Positions 13,610-16,187 of a DNA stretch of 16,187 bases are shown here, in pieces (position 1 is the stretch's first letter; each line of letters starts with the position of its first letter). The position numbers and the translations under genes were made by a program. This DNA is from Anaerolinea sp. (GTDB lineage: Bacteria; Chloroflexota; Anaerolineae; Anaerolineales; Villigracilaceae). Location of the stretch: positions 1-16,187 of the forward strand of contig DYNS01000018.1 in the NCBI GenBank assembly GCA_020720965.1. Direction: 5' to 3'. The notes beneath the pieces were generated by a model that was not told where the DNA came from, ran no database searches, and was given only the letters and a program-made list of their open reading frames with translations.

Positions 13610-15283
13610 TTAGCGTCCGCCGCCCGCGCAGGCACAGGCGCACCCGGCGCAGGCACAAGCGCAGGCACAGCCCCCGCCTCCGCCGCCGCCACCGCTTCGC
13701 CCGGAGGAGGTACTGACGGGGACGGGGTTGGTGACGTTGGTGATGCCGCCGGTGAAATTCTCCACCCCGCCCATCACTTTTTGGGCAAAGGATTGAGTTC
13801 CGAGCATGATGGAGGCTGCCATATCCGCTCCGGGGAGGGAAACCTGCCCGCCACCGCCCGAGGGGGGGGTTCCGCCGCCGAGGGAGGGGAGGCTGCCGCC
13901 GGTTCTGCCGACATAGACCGGGTCGTAGCGTCCCCACCAGGTTGGGGCAAAGATAGGACCAGAGAGCACCCGGCGGGAGCGGTCATCGTAGTCTTTGTCG
14001 AGCATGGTCCATTCCAGGGCTTCTTCGTACATCTGGCTTTTTACTTCCGGGGTGTCGGCGGCTTCAATTTGTTGCCAGGCTTTTTGGTTAATAGACTGGT
14101 AGTAGGCAACTGTCTCTTTGCGGCTAAAGCCTTTCATTTTCTCGGTAACGCTTCGCACCAGGGCAACCGTCATATTTTTGAGGAGTTTGCGGCGGGTGGA
14201 TGTTTCGTCCAGGACGGCTTCCAGGAATTGTTTTTCGTAGGCGCGCAGTTCCGGGGCGGGGGAGGGGTTGAGGGCTTGTAGTTTGAGAGGCTCGCGGGAG
14301 ATAACCTGCGCGGCGCCTTTTTTAATGACCCCGAAGAGAATCATGGTCATTACCTTATCCAGGGGTGTTTCCAGCAAAATGGCGGCTTCCACAGCGGTTA
14401 GCCCGCGCTTAATGCCATGCCCTTCGATGGCGATTTTGGGGGAGATGTATTGCAGTTTGCGCTTGCGCTCGTTGATGGTGGCGTAGATGGGTAAACCAAA
14501 AAAGAGAACGGCGAACATGCAAAAGGGGAAGACGGCGGCAACGGCTTCCACCACAATGGCAATGCCGCCAATGAGAATATCCCAAAAGGTGACGCGCACA
14601 ATGGCATCTTCCGGCACATATTTGGCGGGGAAGGAGGCGCCAAAGGTGTAGGGGGTGTATCCGTTGGCTTGGGGATTGCGCCAGGTGTAAGTGACCCTCC
14701 CGTTGGCATCTAAAGCCGGGATGGGCGCAGCCGCCCCGCTTGCCTGATGATAACGAGGTTCTTCCGGCTGCACTCCCGGCGGCAAGTGAAAGGTGACGGT
14801 CAGGTCGGTTGTGCCGCTGACGTATTGAGAGCCAAACCAGGTGGGGAAGAACACGGCGCTGGCATAGGCTTCGTCATTGTCGTCGGGGTAAAGGACTTGC
14901 CCCAGGCGGGGGATGTAGACATGCACCGTCCCCGTTTCACCGGGCGCAATGGATTTCTTCCCCAGCGAAACCGCCACACCGTAGTCGCCCTCGCCCTGAT
15001 AGTCGCTGGTCACTTCCACAGGGCTGCCTTCCACATCCGCCGTGATGGAGGAGACATCGTAATTACCGTTGGGCAAGCCCACGTCCACAAAGTCTATGGC
15101 ATCGGCGGAGAGGCTGTTCTTAAACGTGAAGCGGTAATCAATGGCGGAGGTTCCGTCACTGTTCCAGTAAACATGTACCACCTCGCGCGGCAGTTCAAAC
15201 GAGTAGGTTTGCGCCGAAACGCTGGTCGTTAGCCCCAACAGAAGGGAAAACGCCAAAAGGAAGGCAATCAGACGGTTCTTCAT
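13610..15283 (-). CDS. Membrane protein (DUF2207-like) with Gly8 and seven-Cys C-terminal tail
   Basis: A 557-residue protein with a GGAGG site at its ATG. Residues 1-24 are a signal peptide (cleavage after VSA). Residues 25-230 form an external beta-rich domain. Residues 235-270 are a long hydrophobic segment followed by NERKRK, so positive-inside places the rest in the cytoplasm. Residues 283-330 look like a winged-helix-type fold, as in DUF2207/YciQ proteins; the family match is from memory and moderate. Residues 450-530 are a Gly/Pro-rich linker. The tail is Gly 531-538, then Cys at 539, 541, 543, 545, 548, 550 and 552, alternating with Ala, ending GGGR. The only other Cys is 255 in the membrane. 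It sits between a zinc-ribbon membrane protein and a radical SAM maturase, which suggests the tail is modified or binds metal. Confidence 0.82.
   Translation of the reverse strand: MKNRLIAFLLAFSLLLGLTTSVSAQTYSFELPREVVHVYWNSDGTSAIDYRFTFKNSLSADAIDFVDVGLPNGNYDVSSITADVEGSPVEVTSDYQGEGDYGVAVSLGKKSIAPGETGTVHVYIPRLGQVLYPDDNDEAYASAVFFPTWFGSQYVSGTTDLTVTFHLPPGVQPEEPRYHQASGAAAPIPALDANGRVTYTWRNPQANGYTPYTFGASFPAKYVPEDAIVRVTFWDILIGGIAIVVEAVAAVFPFCMFAVLFFGLPIYATINERKRKLQYISPKIAIEGHGIKRGLTAVEAAILLETPLDKVMTMILFGVIKKGAAQVISREPLKLQALNPSPAPELRAYEKQFLEAVLDETSTRRKLLKNMTVALVRSVTEKMKGFSRKETVAYYQSINQKAWQQIEAADTPEVKSQMYEEALEWTMLDKDYDDRSRRVLSGPIFAPTWWGRYDPVYVGRTGGSLPSLGGGTPPSGGGGQVSLPGADMAASIMLGTQSFAQKVMGGVENFTGGITNVTNPVPVSTSSGRSGGGGGGGGCACACACAGCACACAGGGR
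13625..13669 (-). repeat. 12-base tandem repeat encoding the Cys-Ala tail
   Basis: On the minus strand the unit TGTGCCTGCGCN occurs three times (13669-13658, 13657-13646, 13636-13625), the last separated by a GGG codon and one TGC GCC pair. Each unit encodes Cys-Ala-Cys-Ala. Unequal slippage would change the Cys number in steps of two without breaking the frame. A Gly8 run (13670-13693) sits directly before it. Confidence 0.85.
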
Positions 15284-15299
15284 GGAAACCTCCGCAAAG

Positions 15300-15704
15300 T
15301 TACCACTTGGGTTCTTCGGTCAGTTGATAGGTGGATTGGCAATAGGGGCAGGTGACAACCGGCGCGCCCGCCATTATCTTAATGTCGTTTGCCGTAATTG
15401 CCCCGCCGCAAGAGCGGCACTTCATTTGTTCCACTTTGGTTTCGCCGGGCAAATCCACCTTCATGGTCACCTGCTGCACCACCTCGGTTTTTTGTCCGCG
15501 CACGCCCACCCACACCAAAAAGGCAGCGCCGCCTGCCAAAACAAGCCCAATAAGGGCAAAGATACCTCCCAAGCCCGCCCAGGAAGAAGTCGCCCCCGGC
15601 GCGGTGGAAGTGGAGCCGACCAGGGCGATAAGCCCGTAGCCTAAAAAGCAGAAAGATACAAGAAACAAAAGCCCCGCACCCACAAAAGAAAAGGTTTTTG
15701 CCAT
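15300..15704 (-). CDS. Small two-TM membrane protein with C-terminal zinc ribbon
   Basis: A 134-residue protein. The ATG at 15704 is chosen over 15731 because GGAGG lies 5 bases before it. Two hydrophobic segments (about 5-29 and 44-67) are joined by a short Ser/Thr/Gly loop. The C-terminal part, cytoplasmic if the two helices form a hairpin, has Cys96/Cys99 (CRSCGG) and Cys119/Cys122 (CPYC), a classic zinc ribbon. It is the first gene of the operon with the Cys-tail membrane protein (16-base gap) and the radical SAM enzyme. A partner role for the tail protein is possible. I do not recognise a named family. Confidence 0.8.
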   Translation of the reverse strand: MAKTFSFVGAGLLFLVSFCFLGYGLIALVGSTSTAPGATSSWAGLGGIFALIGLVLAGGAAFLVWVGVRGQKTEVVQQVTMKVDLPGETKVEQMKCRSCGGAITANDIKIMAGAPVVTCPYCQSTYQLTEEPKW

Positions 15705-15731
15705 AACAGCCTCCAAAAGAAAGTACAACAA

Positions 15732-15760
15732 AGTGTAGCATTGAAAAAAAGCAGAAACAA
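15732..15760 (-). promoter_or_regulatory. Promoter of the zinc-ribbon / Cys-tail / radical SAM operon
   Basis: Minus strand TTGTTT (15760-15755), 17-base spacer, TACACT (15737-15732). The start would be near 15725, giving a 21-base leader containing GGAGG. The spacer is rich in T on the minus strand. No other promoter is evident before the radical SAM gene, so the three genes are likely one transcript. Confidence 0.6.
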
Positions 15761-15815
15761 CTGACTTTTGTCTCTATTTTTTACGGAAAACAACCCAAGA
15801 GAGTTTCCCGCCAAG

Positions 15816-15846
15816 AAAAAAGGCGGCACCCAAGCCGGATACCGCC
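15816..15846 (-). terminator. Intrinsic terminator of the P-II-like gene
   Basis: Minus strand GGCGG (15846-15842) pairs with CCGCC (15826-15822), with additional inner pairing, followed by six T (15821-15816). It lies about 30 bases after the stop at 15877 and insulates the downstream operon. Confidence 0.82.
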
Positions 15847-15876
15847 AACTTCTCTGTCCTCCTACCCGCCGCCTGG

Positions 15877-16187
15877 CTACCGTTTTAACAAACCGTACAC
15901 CTGGCTGAGGGGTAATACCGCCAAAATGCCGTTGTAAGGCTGGCTCAAATCCCCCACAACCTTCTCGGCTGCCTGCACCAAAGCCGGGATAATGCTCTCG
16001 TCATCGGTAATGGTGAAGATGGTGCGCCCCAGCCTATCCGGGTGAGGGAAAAAGTCGAGCAGGGAGGGCATCAGCGGAATATCATCCCGCAAGCCATCCC
16101 CCTGACGAAGGCGACCAATGCCGGTGTTATACAAAACCGTTGCGCCGCTAATGCCGCAGGCTTCCCAAGCGGTTAGCACATCTTCCA
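15877..16187 (-). CDS. P-II-like small protein, N-terminus cut by window edge
   Basis: About 103 codons are visible, open at the right edge. The GTG at 16179 lies inside the frame and reads as part of EDVLTAWEACGISGATVL, so the real start is outside the window. The pattern 'helix-AxGxxGATVL-G-GR' and the later DDESIIPALVQAAEKVVGDL segment resemble the P-II/GlnB-like fold with its beta-alpha-beta repeat. It lacks the T-loop Tyr motif of true GlnB, so a nitrogen role should not be assumed. The protein would be roughly 110-115 residues, cytoplasmic. It has its own terminator and is not part of the operon to its left. Confidence 0.65.
   Translation of the reverse strand, partial: EDVLTAWEACGISGATVLYNTGIGRLRQGDGLRDDIPLMPSLLDFFPHPDRLGRTIFTITDDESIIPALVQAAEKVVGDLSQPYNGILAVLPLSQVYGLLKR

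Overview
The window looks like a chromosomal stretch from a Chloroflexota bacterium, most likely class Anaerolineae. I base this on the GC-rich coding style, the pair of secreted NBR1-type Ig-like proteins with a Thr/Pro-rich spacer, the membrane proteins with several zinc ribbons, and the DUF2207-like protein with a Cys/Gly tail. This is recognition from memory, not a database match. There are no rRNA or tRNA genes, insertion sequences, CRISPR arrays or phage genes. Almost all genes are on the minus strand. Only fmdB, a broken GNAT gene and nagA are on the plus strand.

Layout, left to right. (1) 1-2448, minus: guanylate kinase (gmk), a rhomboid protease one base behind it, then UDP-glucose 6-dehydrogenase, whose C-terminus runs off the left edge. 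(2) 2488-2919, plus: an FmdB-type zinc-ribbon protein with a His-rich tail, divergent from gmk. The 38-base gap between their start codons carries two mirror-image TAAAAT boxes, each exactly 6 bases from its start codon, which points to leaderless transcripts both ways. (3) 2972-8749, minus: a promoter, a lysine 2,3-aminomutase-like radical SAM enzyme, two NBR1-Ig-like exported proteins, a membrane protein with three zinc ribbons, an aldo/keto reductase and an MBL-fold hydrolase, ending at a strong bidirectional terminator. (4) 8813-9107, plus: a small GNAT (YjdJ-like) gene broken by one extra C in a C7 run. (5) 9129-11041, minus: a short-chain dehydrogenase overlapping an M24 (Xaa-Pro-type) peptidase by ATGA. 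(6) 11139-12278, plus: N-acetylglucosamine-6-phosphate deacetylase with a good promoter. (7) 12275-15760, minus: a three-gene operon of a small two-TM zinc-ribbon protein, a membrane protein whose cytoplasmic end is eight Gly followed by a Cys-Ala alternating tail with seven Cys, and a radical SAM/SPASM enzyme with an N-terminal PqqD-like domain. (8) 15877-16187, minus: a P-II-like small protein, cut by the right edge, with its own terminator.

The most interesting unit is region 7. A PqqD-like/radical SAM/SPASM protein is the usual architecture of enzymes that modify ribosomally made peptides. Here its start codon directly abuts the stop codon of a gene ending in a repetitive Cys-rich tail. 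The natural hypothesis is post-translational modification of the C-terminal tail of a membrane-anchored protein rather than of a small free peptide. The sequence shows the architecture and coupling. The modification itself is inference.

Secondary points are the GNAT frameshift, the symmetric leaderless promoters, a possible leaderless leader ORF before the kamA-like gene, and the link between an aminomutase and a tandem pair of exported Ig-like proteins.
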